Positions 17,510 to 27,270 are shown, counted from the first letter of the stretch. The stretch: DNA of 64,000 nucleotides from an uncultured Planktomarina sp. (GCA_905182425.1 CAJJBP010000023.1:1-64000); one strand, 5' to 3'. Notes: generated from the sequence alone by a model not told the origin. A program made the numbers and translations.

Positions 17510-18192
17510 GTTGGATGTCTCTAACCACAGCTGAAGTTCAGGCCATTATGCTTTCATTTTGGGTGGCTTTAGGTGCTGTTTTTTTTAGTTTGCCGCTGGC
17601 GACTTTTGTCGCTTTTGTTTTGGCACGGTATCGCTTCTGGGGGCATGGGCTTCTTAACGCTATCGTGCATCTGCCTCTGGTTATGCCGCCTGTTGTAACT
17701 GGATATTTGCTGCTGGTGCTATTTGGACGCAAAGGGATTTTCGGCCCTCTTTTTGAAGTGTTGGGCATTCAAATAGCTTTCACATCTGTTGGGGCTGCTG
17801 TGGCTGCTGGTGTGATGGCATTTCCTTTGATTGTTAGGTCTATAAGAATGGCGTTTGAGGCCATAGACCCAAGGTTAGAAGAAGCTGGAGCAACATTGGG
17901 CGGCAAACCATCTTCAGTCTTTATGTTTATTACCTTACCGTTAATCGGGCCAGGACTTTTGGCCGGTGCCGTGGTTGGTTTTGCGAAGGCGCTTGGAGAG
18001 TTTGGAGCAACGATTACCTTTGTTTCGAATATTCCTGGTGAAACGCAAACGATCGCATCTGCAATTTATGCCTTACTCCAAGTTCCAGGACAGGAAGCCG
18101 CAGTTGTACGGATGATTAGTTTCTCAATTTTATTGTCGTTTGGTGCTTTGTTGATGTCCGAAACACTTGCTCGCCGTATGCGTCGATCATGA
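17506..18192 (+). CDS. modB: molybdate ABC transporter permease
   Basis: 228 residues, five to six membrane helices. The cytoplasmic coupling loop EEAGATLGGKPSSVFMFITL (about 125-145) and GFAKALGEFGATITF are diagnostic for ModB. It forms the membrane pore that passes molybdate from ModA, driven by ModC. It starts inside the modA stop (ATGA) and its own stop overlaps the modC ATG in the same way, so the three subunits are translationally coupled. Confidence 0.95.
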   Translation: MSWMSLTTAEVQAIMLSFWVALGAVFFSLPLATFVAFVLARYRFWGHGLLNAIVHLPLVMPPVVTGYLLLVLFGRKGIFGPLFEVLGIQIAFTSVGAAVAAGVMAFPLIVRSIRMAFEAIDPRLEEAGATLGGKPSSVFMFITLPLIGPGLLAGAVVGFAKALGEFGATITFVSNIPGETQTIASAIYALLQVPGQEAAVVRMISFSILLSFGALLMSETLARRMRRS

Positions 18193-19256
18193 GTTTAGAA
18201 CTTGATATTAAGCTAAAACGTGGGGCATTCGAATTGTCTGCAAAGTTGCATGCACCAGCTGGACTAACAGTTATTTTTGGTCCCTCTGGGAGCGGTAAGA
18301 CCACTTTGTTACGTGCTGTTGCTGGACTGAATTTGCCAGATCAAGGAACAATATATATTGATGGATTAGATATGTCGGTAGCGCCTCCTTACCTGCGCTC
18401 AGTTGGGTATGTTTTTCAAGATGCACGTCTTTTACCACACCTCGATATTGCTGGTAATTTAGACTTCCCAAAAAAAATGGGCCGCAATGTGTCGGCGGAA
18501 GTGCGATCTGAAGTGGTTGAACTTTTAGAGCTTGGACCATTGTTAGGTCGCTCTGTTAAAGATTTGTCTGGCGGGGAAGCGCAGAGGGTTTCTCTTGGAA
18601 GGGCTTTACTCAGCGCCCCAAAATGCCTTTGCATGGATGAACCATTGTCCGCATTGGACCATGGGCTTAGACAACGTATTCTCCCATTTTTAGAACGGAT
18701 GCGCGACCAAACAAGAATTCCAATTGTTTATGTGACACATGACGCATCAGAGATGGCGCGTTTGGCAGATCATATTGTATTAATGCAAAACGGACAAACA
18801 GTGATGTCAGGTTCGGCTTCAGAAATATTGTCAAACCCTGCCGCGGTGCCCATTTTAGGGGTTCGAGCTGCGGGAACTGTAATATCGGTAAAAACACTTG
18901 GTTTGGATGCAGAGACTGGGCTTACAGCTGTAGCCTTTTCAGGAGGGCAGCTATTGCTACCTGATACGAGTCACATCGTAGGTCGAGACATTCGTTTGCG
19001 TATTGCGGCTCAAGATATTGTTTTGGCCAAAGAGCGACCAAGAGCTCTATCGGCATTAAACATTCTTAAGGGCATAATCACTGGCTTCCACCGCGGTCAA
19101 AACTCTGGAGTGATGGTGCAGTTTAAAGTTGGTGATACAGTATTTTTGGCCCGTATAACGGCTTATTCTGCCAAGAAAATGGGTCTAGTGTTAAATCAAA
19201 AAATATTTGCAATTGTAAAAGCCAGCGCGTTTGATCCAGCAGGTATCGGTACTTAA
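18189..19256 (+). CDS. modC: molybdate ABC transporter ATP-binding protein
   Basis: 355 residues. Walker A GPSGSGKTT, signature LSGGEAQRVSLGRALL, Walker B CLCMDEPLSALD and the switch His in VYVTHDAS are all present. The last 65 residues (from about LNILKGIITGF) look like a Mop domain, the molybdate-binding module that lets the ATPase sense intracellular molybdate. It powers ModB. It is the last gene of modABC. An AT-rich gap of 180 bases follows, without a convincing terminator. Confidence 0.95.
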   Translation: MSLELDIKLKRGAFELSAKLHAPAGLTVIFGPSGSGKTTLLRAVAGLNLPDQGTIYIDGLDMSVAPPYLRSVGYVFQDARLLPHLDIAGNLDFPKKMGRNVSAEVRSEVVELLELGPLLGRSVKDLSGGEAQRVSLGRALLSAPKCLCMDEPLSALDHGLRQRILPFLERMRDQTRIPIVYVTHDASEMARLADHIVLMQNGQTVMSGSASEILSNPAAVPILGVRAAGTVISVKTLGLDAETGLTAVAFSGGQLLLPDTSHIVGRDIRLRIAAQDIVLAKERPRALSALNILKGIITGFHRGQNSGVMVQFKVGDTVFLARITAYSAKKMGLVLNQKIFAIVKASAFDPAGIGT

Positions 19257-19435
19257 ATATCGATATTAGTCTGCTGAACCTTGAAGCGACGCTCGTAAAA
19301 TTGATTAATTGTAATTTTTTTGGTGTATTAAATTGCTTTCTCAAAAGAGTTTTAATTTTGATTATTTCTTGTGGTATGGCTTTTTACTTTTTGATCAAAT
19401 AAGGACGTCGTCTAACTAACAGCGTTTGGCTTTTT

Positions 19436-20650
19436 ATGAGAATTCCCACCTCTGAGTTTATTGCGCTTATGGCAATGCTGGTAGCGACGGTTGCTATTTC
19501 AATAGATGCAATGTTACCGGCTCTTCCTGATATTGCGGCAGAATTAGTTCCGAACAATCTTAATAAAGTTCAATTTATCTTATCAACTTTTATCATAGGA
19601 TTAGCCTTTGGAACTTTGATAGTAGGGCCTCTCTCAGATAGTTTTGGACGCAAAAAAATCCTATACTTCGGTGCACTTATATATGTTTTGTTTTCCGCAG
19701 TATGTGTTTTTGCAACTGATTTAGAAACGATGATTTTCGCCCGTGTGTGTCAGGGAATTGGGGCTGCAGCTCCCCGAATAGTTTCGCAGGCCTTGATACG
19801 GGACTTATATTCTGGGCGCGAAATGGCTCGGATTTCATCATTTGTAATGATGATCTTTTCTATCGTACCAGCTTTAGCACCTTTGCTTGGAGCAGGAATG
19901 ATTTCAGTGTTTGATTGGCGAGCTATTTTTATAGTTTTTATCATTTTTGCCCTTATTAGCACTATCTGGACATGCTTTCGGGTAAAGGAACCATTAACCC
20001 CTGATCGGAGGGTACCCTTTCAACTAGAAGTTTTTAAATTGGCATTTTTAGAAATAATCTCACTAGGCATTGTACGGACCGCAATTGTTACACTGATCTT
20101 TTCTTATGCGTCTTTGTTTACATGTATCATGCTTGTTCAACAGGTTTTTGACCAATTCTTTGGCCGAGCTGATAGCTTTCCGCAATGGTTTGCTCTCGTT
20201 GCTGGACTATCTGCGTCTGCTAGTTTTCTAAATTCCATGGTCGTTATGCGGCTGGGTATGCGACGCTTGATTAGTGGAGCTTTGTTGGTCCAGGTAGTTT
20301 TCAGCGTTCTAATGCTGATACTGCTTGATGCAGGTATTATTTCTGGAGAACTGGGTTTTGGCATTTTCGTTTTTTGGATTTTCAGTTTATTTTTTCAGGC
20401 GGGGATGACAATTGGTAACCTTACTGCTCTGGCAATGGAACCACTTGGGCATATTGCAGGCACCGGTGCGAGTGTGATTAGCGCGCTCGCCACATTAGGG
20501 TCTGCAGTTATTGCGGCCGTAGCCGGTCAGTTTTTTGATGGAACGCCTTTAGCAATGATTATTAGTATAGTTTTGTTATCTTCTATGGGTTCATTTAGCG
20601 CACATAGGCTTAAAAGATTTGAACGCATCAAATCATTCAAAAAAATATAG
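19436..20650 (+). CDS. MFS multidrug exporter, Bcr/CflA type
   Basis: 404 residues with about 12 membrane helices. The start has the hallmark MLPALPDIAAEL of Bcr/CflA exporters, the loop 2-3 motif GPLSDSFGRKKILYFG and FARVCQGIGAAAPRIVSQAL with LIRDLYSGREMAR after helix 4. Members use the proton gradient to expel drugs such as bicyclomycin, chloramphenicol or sulfonamides, or sometimes cysteine. The natural substrate here is unknown. It stands as a single gene with its own AT-rich upstream region and is convergent with rluB. Confidence 0.88.
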   Translation: MRIPTSEFIALMAMLVATVAISIDAMLPALPDIAAELVPNNLNKVQFILSTFIIGLAFGTLIVGPLSDSFGRKKILYFGALIYVLFSAVCVFATDLETMIFARVCQGIGAAAPRIVSQALIRDLYSGREMARISSFVMMIFSIVPALAPLLGAGMISVFDWRAIFIVFIIFALISTIWTCFRVKEPLTPDRRVPFQLEVFKLAFLEIISLGIVRTAIVTLIFSYASLFTCIMLVQQVFDQFFGRADSFPQWFALVAGLSASASFLNSMVVMRLGMRRLISGALLVQVVFSVLMLILLDAGIISGELGFGIFVFWIFSLFFQAGMTIGNLTALAMEPLGHIAGTGASVISALATLGSAVIAAVAGQFFDGTPLAMIISIVLLSSMGSFSAHRLKRFERIKSFKKI

Positions 20651-20791
20651 TGAACCAACTTTCAAGTTATAAATAATTTTAAAAATGCGCATTAGTTGAC
20701 GCTCATTTCTCAAACTTCAAATTTTTAATTACAAGCAAACCGGTTGCATGCCTCATTGCTTAGGTTCAAATTAAAGCTGTGTATTAAAATT

Positions 20792-21598
20792 TTAACTGCG
20801 TGTTTTCGGTTTAACCCTCGTTTTACGAATAGAAGCTTTGGGAGCTTTGGGCATGACTTTTGGTTCTGTTTTCCAACCCATCTGATCGGCCAGAATACGA
20901 CGCTTTACCTCCTCCACCTCTCCGTATTTCAGTTCTCGAAGCTGGAAAGGACCATATGAAATCCGTATTAAGCGGTTCACAGTAAAGCCTAAATATTCTA
21001 TTGCGCGTCGAACTTCGCGGTTCTTACCTTCAGTTAGGCCGATTGTAAGCCAGAAATTTGCGCCTGTTTGACGGTCAAGTTGAATTGTCATGGGCTGAAA
21101 ACGTTCACCGTCGACGGTTATGCCTCTAGTGAGTGGTTCAAAAGCACCCTCGCGCGGATAGCCTTTAATACGCACACGGTAGCGTCGGGTCCAACCTGTA
21201 CTGGGCAATTCCATTGTCCGCTTTAAAGCACCGTCGTTTGTCAGCAAAAGCAGACCTTCTGAGTTTAAATCTAAGCGACCAACTGACATGACCCGGGGTA
21301 GATGATCAGGTAGATTATCAAAAACTGTTTCGCGGCCCTTCTCATCGCGTGCGGAGGTCACCAGTCCAGCAGGCTTATTATAAAGCCAAAGACGCGCTTC
21401 TTCAGCCGCCTCAATGAGATTATCATCAAACTCGATTTTATCGTATGGGTGCACGTTCAGCGCGGGGCTTAATATTTTTTGTCCATTCACTTTCACACGG
21501 CCGGCTGTAATCAACTTTTCTGAGTCACGTCTACTCGCAATGCCCGCGCGTGCTAAAACTTTTGCGATACGGTCGCCCTTTGATGTTTCATCTGCCAT
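20792..21598 (-). CDS. rluB: 23S rRNA pseudouridine synthase, RluB/RsuA family
   Basis: 268 residues: an N-terminal S4 RNA-binding domain (RIAKVLARAGIASRRDSEKL), then the catalytic domain with the active aspartate in GRLDLNSEGLLLLT (Asp about 110), and a basic C-terminal tail (KAPKASIRKTRVKPKTRS). It isomerises a uridine in 23S rRNA. RluB is the best fit, but RluE or RluF specificity cannot be excluded from sequence alone. It is divergent from tadA across 45 bases, a conserved pairing in this group. Confidence 0.9.
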   Translation of the reverse strand: MADETSKGDRIAKVLARAGIASRRDSEKLITAGRVKVNGQKILSPALNVHPYDKIEFDDNLIEAAEEARLWLYNKPAGLVTSARDEKGRETVFDNLPDHLPRVMSVGRLDLNSEGLLLLTNDGALKRTMELPSTGWTRRYRVRIKGYPREGAFEPLTRGITVDGERFQPMTIQLDRQTGANFWLTIGLTEGKNREVRRAIEYLGFTVNRLIRISYGPFQLRELKYGEVEEVKRRILADQMGWKTEPKVMPKAPKASIRKTRVKPKTRS

Positions 21599-21643
21599 TC
21601 TCAGGGCTTAGACTGAGTTCAATGTAATGCCAAGCGGGGATAG

Positions 21644-22102
21644 ATGCGTTTTAGCAGTCAAATGAATTTAGCGTTGGATCAAGCACGTCTAGCTGCAGGG
21701 GCAGATGAAGTGCCAGTGGGTGCTGTAATAGTGTCTGCGGACGGTGAGGTTTTGGCCGTTGCAGGTAATCGTACACGTCGAGACCATGATCCAACAGCGC
21801 ATGCAGAAATCCTAGCTATCCGCCAAGCTGCACTGGCTTTGGGTCAAGAACGGTTGGAGGGGTGCAGTCTTTATGTCACTCTTGAGCCTTGTGCCATGTG
21901 CGCAGGCGCTTTGGTGCATGCGCGTCTCGCTCGAGTTATTTATGGAGCAAGTGATCCTAAATCCGGCGGTACAGCCCATGGAGCTCGCGTCTTTTCGCAT
22001 CCTCAGGCCCATCATGTTCCTGAGGTCATAAGTGGAATTTGTGAGGAAGATTGTGTTGAAATGTTAAAAGTTTTTTTTAGTAAGAAGCGGTTGAACCGGT
22101 AA
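21644..22102 (+). CDS. tadA: tRNA-specific adenosine deaminase
   Basis: 152 residues with the zinc deaminase signature HAE (His53, Glu55) and PCAMC (Cys83, Cys86). It converts A34 to inosine in the anticodon of tRNA-Arg(ACG), an essential modification. The flanking DEVPVGAVIV and RVIYGASDPKSGG are TadA-specific and separate it from cytidine or guanine deaminases. It starts shortly after the divergent rluB start. Confidence 0.94.
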   Translation: MRFSSQMNLALDQARLAAGADEVPVGAVIVSADGEVLAVAGNRTRRDHDPTAHAEILAIRQAALALGQERLEGCSLYVTLEPCAMCAGALVHARLARVIYGASDPKSGGTAHGARVFSHPQAHHVPEVISGICEEDCVEMLKVFFSKKRLNR

Positions 22103-22183
22103 GCTGTGCTTTGTGGCTCTTGGCAACTTGCAAAAGCCAAGTTAGTAAACTTCAGAACAACTTGCAAAAGTGAGGGACCACCG

Positions 22184-22471
22184 ATGTCGATCGACACCAA
22201 GACCGCCGCCCGAGTTGCTAAATTGGCTCGCATAAGGGTGGATGAAGCGGATTTACCCGCATTGGCAGAAGAATTCACCAATATTCTTGGCTTCATAGAG
22301 CAACTGAATGAGGTGGATGTTGAAGGTGTTGAGCCAATGACATCTGTTACGCCGCAACGCTTATTTCGTCGTGATGACGTAATTAACGACGGCCATCAGC
22401 AAGAAGCTGTGCTAGCCAACGCGCCTGATGCGCGTGAAGGTTTTTTTGCTGTTCCTATGGTGGTCGAATAA
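22184..22471 (+). CDS. gatC: aspartyl/glutamyl-tRNA amidotransferase subunit C
   Basis: 95 residues. The start [20 protein letters not shown] and the motif [20 protein letters not shown] with PMTSVTPQ are typical GatC. ATG 22184 is preceded by GAGGGA, and the earlier in-frame start at 22106 is not supported by family length. GatC stabilises GatA and bridges it to GatB in the amidotransferase that makes Gln-tRNA(Gln) and Asn-tRNA(Asn) from misacylated tRNAs. The stop overlaps the gatA ATG by one base (TAATG). gatB is not in the window. Confidence 0.95.
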   Translation: MSIDTKTAARVAKLARIRVDEADLPALAEEFTNILGFIEQLNEVDVEGVEPMTSVTPQRLFRRDDVINDGHQQEAVLANAPDAREGFFAVPMVVE

Positions 22472-23955
22472 TGTCTGATCTGATGAATCTTACACTTGCT
22501 GGTGCGCGTGATGCGTTGCGTTTAGGCGAAACAACATCTGTTGAGCTGACCGAAGCATCTCTCGCTGCGGTAGCCGCTTCAAAACCTTTAAATGTTTTTG
22601 TACATGACACATCAGCTATTGCTCGCGCTCAGGCAATGGCTGCAGACTTGCGCATCAAGGCAGGTGATGCGCCTGCAATGTGTGGTCTTCCAATTGGAAT
22701 GAAGGACTTGTTTTGTACTAAGGGTGTTGCAACTCAGGCTGCAAGTGCGATCTTGACGGGTTTTAAACCTCAATATGAATCAACTGTTTCGCAGAAGTTG
22801 TTTGATGCTGGCGCCGTAATGGTTGGTAAGTTAAATATGGACGAGTTCGCAATGGGTTCATCTAATGAAACTTCCATCTATGGTAATGCTGTGAATCCAT
22901 GGAAGATTGATGATCGTGATTTGACCCCCGGTGGTTCTTCAGGTGGATCGGCGGCTGCAGTAGCAGCCGAGACGTGCCTTGCCGCCACAGGCACGGATAC
23001 TGGCGGCTCTATTCGCCAACCAGCTGCGTTTACGGGAACCACTGGAATCAAGCCTACTTATGGCCGTTGCTCACGTTGGGGCATTGTGGCGTTTGCGTCT
23101 TCTCTTGACCAAGCGGGTCCAATTACCAAAAATGTTAGAGATGCGGCAATTATGCTCGAAGCTATGTGTGGATTTGATGCTAAAGACAGTACCTCCGCAA
23201 ACATACCTGTGCCAGACTTTGAAGCTGCGTTGAGTGGCGATATCCGGGGCAAAATAATTGGTATTCCTAAAGAGTACCGAGTAGAAAATATGCCAGCTGA
23301 GTTAGAGGCGCTTTGGGCGCAAGGAACGGAAATGCTGCAGGATGCAGGCGCTAAAGTTAGGGATATTAGCCTTCCTCACACCAAATACGCATTGCCGGCA
23401 TATTACGTAATTGCGCCAGCTGAAGCTTCATCCAACTTGGCGCGTTATGACGGTGTTAGGTTTGGCCATCGCGCGCAGCTCGAAGCAGGCGATGGTATTA
23501 CTGAAATGTATGAAAAAACACGAGCTGAGGGCTTTGGCTCTGAAGTTCAACGCCGTGTCATGATCGGAACATATGTTCTCTCAGCAGGTTTTTATGATGC
23601 ATATTATAATCGTGCGCGCCGTGTACGTGCATTAATCAAGAAAGACTTTGATGATGCATTTATATCTGGGATTGACGCAATTTTAACTCCAGCAACGCCG
23701 TCGGCGGCCTTTGGTTTGGGAGAAATGGCTAATGCTGATCCTGTAAAAATGTACCTGTTTGACGTATTCACAGTGACTGTTAACCTTGCAGGGTTGCCAG
23801 CTATATCGGTTCCTGCGGGACTTGATAGCAAAGGCTTGCCACTCGGTTTGCAGCTTATAGGTCGACCCTGGGAGGAAGGTGAACTTCTAAATACGGCTTA
23901 CGCTTTGGAGGAGGCATTGGGTTTCAATACAAAGCCTGCGCAGTGGTGGATATAA
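22471..23955 (+). CDS. gatA: aspartyl/glutamyl-tRNA amidotransferase subunit A
   Basis: 494 residues of the amidase-signature family. The catalytic triad is visible as Lys78 ([10 protein letters not shown]), cis-Ser156 ([11 protein letters not shown]) and nucleophile Ser180 ([15 protein letters not shown]). It releases ammonia from glutamine and passes it to GatB. The C-terminus ([20 protein letters not shown]) is standard. It is cotranscribed with gatC. The 120 bases after it hold no gene and no strong terminator. Confidence 0.96.
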   Translation: MSDLMNLTLAGARDALRLGETTSVELTEASLAAVAASKPLNVFVHDTSAIARAQAMAADLRIKAGDAPAMCGLPIGMKDLFCTKGVATQAASAILTGFKPQYESTVSQKLFDAGAVMVGKLNMDEFAMGSSNETSIYGNAVNPWKIDDRDLTPGGSSGGSAAAVAAETCLAATGTDTGGSIRQPAAFTGTTGIKPTYGRCSRWGIVAFASSLDQAGPITKNVRDAAIMLEAMCGFDAKDSTSANIPVPDFEAALSGDIRGKIIGIPKEYRVENMPAELEALWAQGTEMLQDAGAKVRDISLPHTKYALPAYYVIAPAEASSNLARYDGVRFGHRAQLEAGDGITEMYEKTRAEGFGSEVQRRVMIGTYVLSAGFYDAYYNRARRVRALIKKDFDDAFISGIDAILTPATPSAAFGLGEMANADPVKMYLFDVFTVTVNLAGLPAISVPAGLDSKGLPLGLQLIGRPWEEGELLNTAYALEEALGFNTKPAQWWI

Positions 23956-24075
23956 AAGGGTGTACTCCTAAGCTAAATAAAGCCTTATGTACTTTATTCT
24001 GTGTTGCTAAGTGAAGTTATTCTGGTGTGGGGTGGGTTGCTCCGCTAAACTGATTTTAAAAAAGCGGGAAAGAGT

Positions 24076-24699
24076 ATGAGATATTTCGTGAAATTAACAT
24101 TTTTGTTTGGTTTAACGGCTTGTCAGCCTTTTTCTTCGAACGAAATACTAAGTAATACGGGTGGTCGTCTGTCAAATCTTCAGATTGGGCAAGCAGGGTC
24201 CAGTATTGATCTGGGCTTTTCTGGGCCTTCAGGTGTTGTTTTGACTGAATTGCCGGATTCCGCTATCGATGGGGCAGTGCCAGTTACAGTTTCCCCAATA
24301 AAAAAAGATATAAGCTTATCTAACGAACAAGATTTTGATGCTGTTGCAAGTGAACAGAGCATTGAAAGTGATGCTGCGCGGATTGCTGCAAATCGTGAGA
24401 AATATATTGTTGTCGAGGTAAAAGATCTGCCAACTCGTGAAGGGACTACGCCAAACGTCGTTGACTATGCAATTCAGACCGATAATCCAGTTGGCGTTCA
24501 GCTTTACCGCCGGTTTGTGTTGAGTACAGAAAACCGCTACCGCAAGAACTGCCAAAAATTCTCTACCTCCGAAATGGCTCAGCAGGCGTTTTTAGCTGGT
24601 GGTGGGCCTGTTCGCGACCGTCTTGGCATTGATCCAGATGGAGACGGATTTGCCTGTGATTGGGATCCTCGCTCCTTCCGAGCCGTGGTGCAAAACTGA
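24076..24699 (+). CDS. putative lipoprotein with C-terminal Excalibur-like Asp-rich motif
   Basis: 207 residues. The N-terminus MRYFVKLTFLFGLTACQPF is a lipoprotein signal with lipobox LTAC (Cys16). The middle is low in recognisable motifs and has acidic and Ser-rich linkers. The last 60 residues read RYRKNCQKFSTSEMAQQAFL and then DRLGIDPDGDGFACDWDP, a DxDxDGxxC element like the Excalibur calcium-binding motif, with two cysteines that could pair. I believe similar lipoproteins occur across Rhodobacterales, function unknown. Its 3' end overlaps the amidase frame by 40 bases, and the cell-wall amidase neighbour hints at an envelope role. Confidence 0.75.
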   Translation: MRYFVKLTFLFGLTACQPFSSNEILSNTGGRLSNLQIGQAGSSIDLGFSGPSGVVLTELPDSAIDGAVPVTVSPIKKDISLSNEQDFDAVASEQSIESDAARIAANREKYIVVEVKDLPTREGTTPNVVDYAIQTDNPVGVQLYRRFVLSTENRYRKNCQKFSTSEMAQQAFLAGGGPVRDRLGIDPDGDGFACDWDPRSFRAVVQN

Positions 24700-25391
24700 C
24701 GCCGCCAGTAATTTCCAGGCATCCATCGCCCAATTTTGGACATCGCATCGGCTGTGACCGGCCCAATCTTATTGTTATACACTATACAGCAATGGATTGC
24801 CCTAAGGCCGCTATTGCGCGGCTGTGTGACCCTGCCCATCAAGTTTCGGTTCATTATATTATCGATAAATTTGGTGATATAACGCAATTGGTGGGAGAGG
24901 CTTATCGTGCCTGGCATGCGGGTGTCGGCAAATGGCTGTCAATTGATGACGTTAATTCGGCTTCAATTGGAATAGAACTTTGCAATGATGGAACACAATG
25001 CTTTGAAGAAGGCCAAATGCATGCACTAAAAGCGCTTTTGGCTGATATAATGAAGCGTTGGGATATTCCCGCTAAAAATGTGATTGGCCATTCAGATATG
25101 GCTCCTGGGCGCAAACAAGACCCGGGTCGTTTTTTTGATTGGCGTATTTTAACCTCCAGTGGTTTGGCTGTGTTTCGTGGTGAACAACATAATATTAAGT
25201 TACCGTTTTTTGAAGCTGCGCAACAGTTTGGATATTTTTTGCCAAATCCAGATGATGCGGATCGGCAATATGCAGTACTTGAAGCCTTTCGTTCTAGGTT
25301 CCGCCCTGAGGCCTTTGGGCCACTTAATGAGGATGATACTCAGATCATGTCAGATTTAGTGCAAACCTATTTTGGATCTCAGGAGACTTGA
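24660..25391 (+). CDS. N-acetylmuramoyl-L-alanine amidase (Amidase_2, AmiD-like)
   Basis: 243 residues if TTG 24660 is used. There is no ATG or GTG before the conserved SRHPSPNFGHRIG, so the start is odd and lies 40 bases inside the preceding lipoprotein gene. The zinc-amidase ligands are seen in VIHYTAMD, the WHAG region and GHSDMAPGRKQDPG. It cleaves the lactyl-alanine amide bond of peptidoglycan or muropeptides. No signal peptide is visible, so a cytoplasmic AmpD-like recycling role is possible, although the C-terminal extension (FGYFLPNPDDADRQYAVLEA, a putative glycan-binding helix pair) resembles AmiD. It ends about 30 bases before the RNase P RNA. Confidence 0.88.
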   Translation: MGSSLLPSRGAKLTPPVISRHPSPNFGHRIGCDRPNLIVIHYTAMDCPKAAIARLCDPAHQVSVHYIIDKFGDITQLVGEAYRAWHAGVGKWLSIDDVNSASIGIELCNDGTQCFEEGQMHALKALLADIMKRWDIPAKNVIGHSDMAPGRKQDPGRFFDWRILTSSGLAVFRGEQHNIKLPFFEAAQQFGYFLPNPDDADRQYAVLEAFRSRFRPEAFGPLNEDDTQIMSDLVQTYFGSQET

Positions 25392-25423
25392 CCGAACACC
25401 AAGAGCCGCCTAGTAGCTTCATT

Positions 25424-25793
25424 GCGTGGGTGGCTGGGCAATCGCGAGGGGAAACCTTCGAGGAAAGTCCGGACTCCTTGAAACAACGGTGCCGGGTAAC
25501 GCCCGGCGGGGGAAACCCTAGGGAAAGCGCCACAGAGAAAAGACAGCCTTGCATGCAAGGTAATGGTGAAACGGTGGGGTAAAGCTCACCGCGCGGTTGG
25601 CAACAATCGTGGCACGGCAAGCCCCACCGGGAGCAATGCCAAATAGGAACCGCACATGGACCGTTTCAGTTCAGCAGGTTCGGGTTGGCAGCTAGATGGG
25701 TCTGGTAACAGGCTCGCGAGATGAATGATTGCACAAGGGCGTACAGGTAACTGTGCTGTCTTGGACAAAATCCGGCTTATAGGCCTCCCACGC
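25424..25793 (+). ncRNA. rnpB: RNase P RNA, bacterial type A
   Basis: The highly conserved 5' core GAGGAAAGTCCGGACTCC is at 25458-25475. It is followed by GCCGGGTAACGCCCGGCGGG, then ACAGAGAAAAGACAGCC and ACGGTGGGGTAAAGCTCACC, and the 3' core ACAAAATCCGGCTTATAGGC. The ends pair to form helix P1: GCGTGGGTGGC at 25424-25434 with GCCTCCCACGC at 25783-25793. This fixes the boundaries to within a few bases. It is the catalytic RNA that removes the 5' leader of pre-tRNAs. It lies just after the amidase gene and before rpmG. Confidence 0.97.
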
Positions 25794-25909
25794 GTTTCTA
25801 ACTTTATTGGCTTACAGGCAGTGAATCGGTTGACAGTGCGGCCCACAGGGTTAAAAGCCGAGCTTAAGAACTAATGCGGCCATCCGGCTGCGTCCGTAGG
25901 AGATTTACC

Positions 25910-26077
25910 ATGGCGAAGCCAACCACAATTAAGATACGCCTGAATTCCAGTGCGGGAACTGGCCACTTCTATGTGGCTAAAAAAAATGCGCGGACAATGA
26001 CTGAGAAAATGGTTGTTCGTAAATATGATCCGGTTGTTCGTCAGCACGTTGAATATAAAGAAGGCAAAATCAAATAA
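25910..26077 (+). CDS. rpmG: 50S ribosomal protein L33
   Basis: 55 residues beginning [20 protein letters not shown] and ending [17 protein letters not shown], standard for bacterial L33. TAGGAGA lies eight bases upstream. It is the version without the CxxC zinc pairs. The longer frame from 25874 is rejected. Upstream, TTGACA at 25830-25835 could be a -35 element for its own promoter. A good intrinsic terminator follows. Confidence 0.97.
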   Translation: MAKPTTIKIRLNSSAGTGHFYVAKKNARTMTEKMVVRKYDPVVRQHVEYKEGKIK

Positions 26078-26105
26078 GCATACAGCTGTTTTGATTTTTT
26101 TTGAG

Positions 26106-26132
26106 GGCCGTGCATGATGCGCGGCCTTTTTT
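26106..26132 (+). terminator. intrinsic terminator of rpmG
   Basis: Stem GGCCGTGCA / TGCGCGGCC (nine pairs including one G-U) with a three-base loop, followed directly by seven Ts. It lies about 30 bases after the rpmG stop. Confidence 0.9.
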
Positions 26133-26268
26133 AATTTTACATATCTGTTGGCTGAAGTGCTAAGTTTGGCACTGGGTGGGTATTATTATCTCATCCGTAA
26201 TCGCAAATAAAACCATAAACTTCTGAATATCAATATAGTTGGACTCTGAAAAAGATTAGATTTTTCAT

Positions 26269-26307
26269 AAAAAAACTCCCCAGCCTTTTTTGGCTGGGGA
26301 GTTTTTT
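26269..26307. terminator. bidirectional intrinsic terminator
   Basis: CTCCCCAGCC and GGCTGGGGAG form a perfect ten-base stem around TTTTTT, with a run of As before and Ts after, so it works on both strands. It lies 25 bases downstream of the minus-strand Bax-inhibitor gene, and for the plus strand it backs up the rpmG terminator. Confidence 0.93.
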
Positions 26308-26331
26308 AGTTAGAGATTAGCCTAAAGTGCG

Positions 26332-27111
26332 TTACTCGCTGCTACCCATGAACATTAGCAAGAAAGAGAACATATTCAGGAAATCTAGGTAAAGGTTTAA
26401 CGCGCCGAAAATGGCTGATTTGGCTAACCACTCTTGGTCACCATGATGGGCATGTGCTAAGTATTGGTTCTTAATTGTTTGAGTGTCATAGGCCGTCAAT
26501 GCCGCAAAAACCAGAACACCAATACCTGAAATTGCGAACATCAGGGCAGGAGACTGGAGGAAAATATTAACAACCATAGCCACGACAAGGCCAATAACCC
26601 CCATTACGAGGAAGCTACGCATGCCTGACATGTCACGTTTAGTAACGTAGCCGAACAAGGACAGACCGGCAAAAGCAATTGACGTCACTAGGAAAGTTTG
26701 TGTGATTGAATACCCGGTGTAGCGGATGAAAATTGAGCTAAGGGAGAGGCCGATTAGAGTTGCAAAGATGAAAAAGAACAGTTGAGCACCCGCAGCAGAT
26801 GCGCGCCGCATAACAGCACCCATCCCAAGAAACAAAACTGCCAACGGGGCAAACATGATTACATATTTTAGGCCAGTTCCATAGATCAGATACCCAAAGT
26901 TGGTGAGCATTTTTCCGTTTGGCAATTGAGCAACCACTTGGCTTTGATCAGTAGTTGTAGCAAGACCTGCAATGGCCCATGCTGCCAAAGCTGTGATCAG
27001 CATGCCTATGGACATAGTACCGTATACTTTGTTCATGTGCGCCCGCAACCCGGCATGTATTGCCGCGGTGCGGCTACCTGAATCGGCGGTTATTGTATTA
27101 TAGTCGGCCAT
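26332..27111 (-). CDS. Bax inhibitor-1 / YccA family membrane protein
   Basis: 259 residues with seven predicted membrane helices. The text MNKVYGTMSIGMLITALAAW near the start, SITQTFLVTSIAFAGLSLFG in the middle and AFAALTAYDTQTIK before the C-terminal ALNLYLDFLNMF are the UPF0005 hallmarks. The paired aspartates of the pH-dependent calcium-leak site are probably the one in TAYDTQ and a later one in YLDFLN. ATG 27111 has GGAGA six bases upstream. The frame from 27207 is longer but lacks support. Monocistronic, ending at the bidirectional terminator. Confidence 0.92.
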   Translation of the reverse strand: MADYNTITADSGSRTAAIHAGLRAHMNKVYGTMSIGMLITALAAWAIAGLATTTDQSQVVAQLPNGKMLTNFGYLIYGTGLKYVIMFAPLAVLFLGMGAVMRRASAAGAQLFFFIFATLIGLSLSSIFIRYTGYSITQTFLVTSIAFAGLSLFGYVTKRDMSGMRSFLVMGVIGLVVAMVVNIFLQSPALMFAISGIGVLVFAALTAYDTQTIKNQYLAHAHHGDQEWLAKSAIFGALNLYLDFLNMFSFLLMFMGSSE

Positions 27112-27270
27112 TTTGGTCTCCAAGTTTTTTAAGATCGAACGAATTTTTTCTGCTGTGTCCAATATTGGTACATCTTTCGCTGATTTCAAGCGAATTAAAT
27201 GCTTCATTGGTCAAATTTAATGAAAAAGTGTTAAATTTATGATACCGCATGTTGCAATTTTAGCGTAATC

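Noticed and set aside
25794-25909. A tRNA or second small RNA between rnpB and rpmG
   Set aside because: No cloverleaf, TTCGA loop or CCA end; only a possible TTGACA promoter element.
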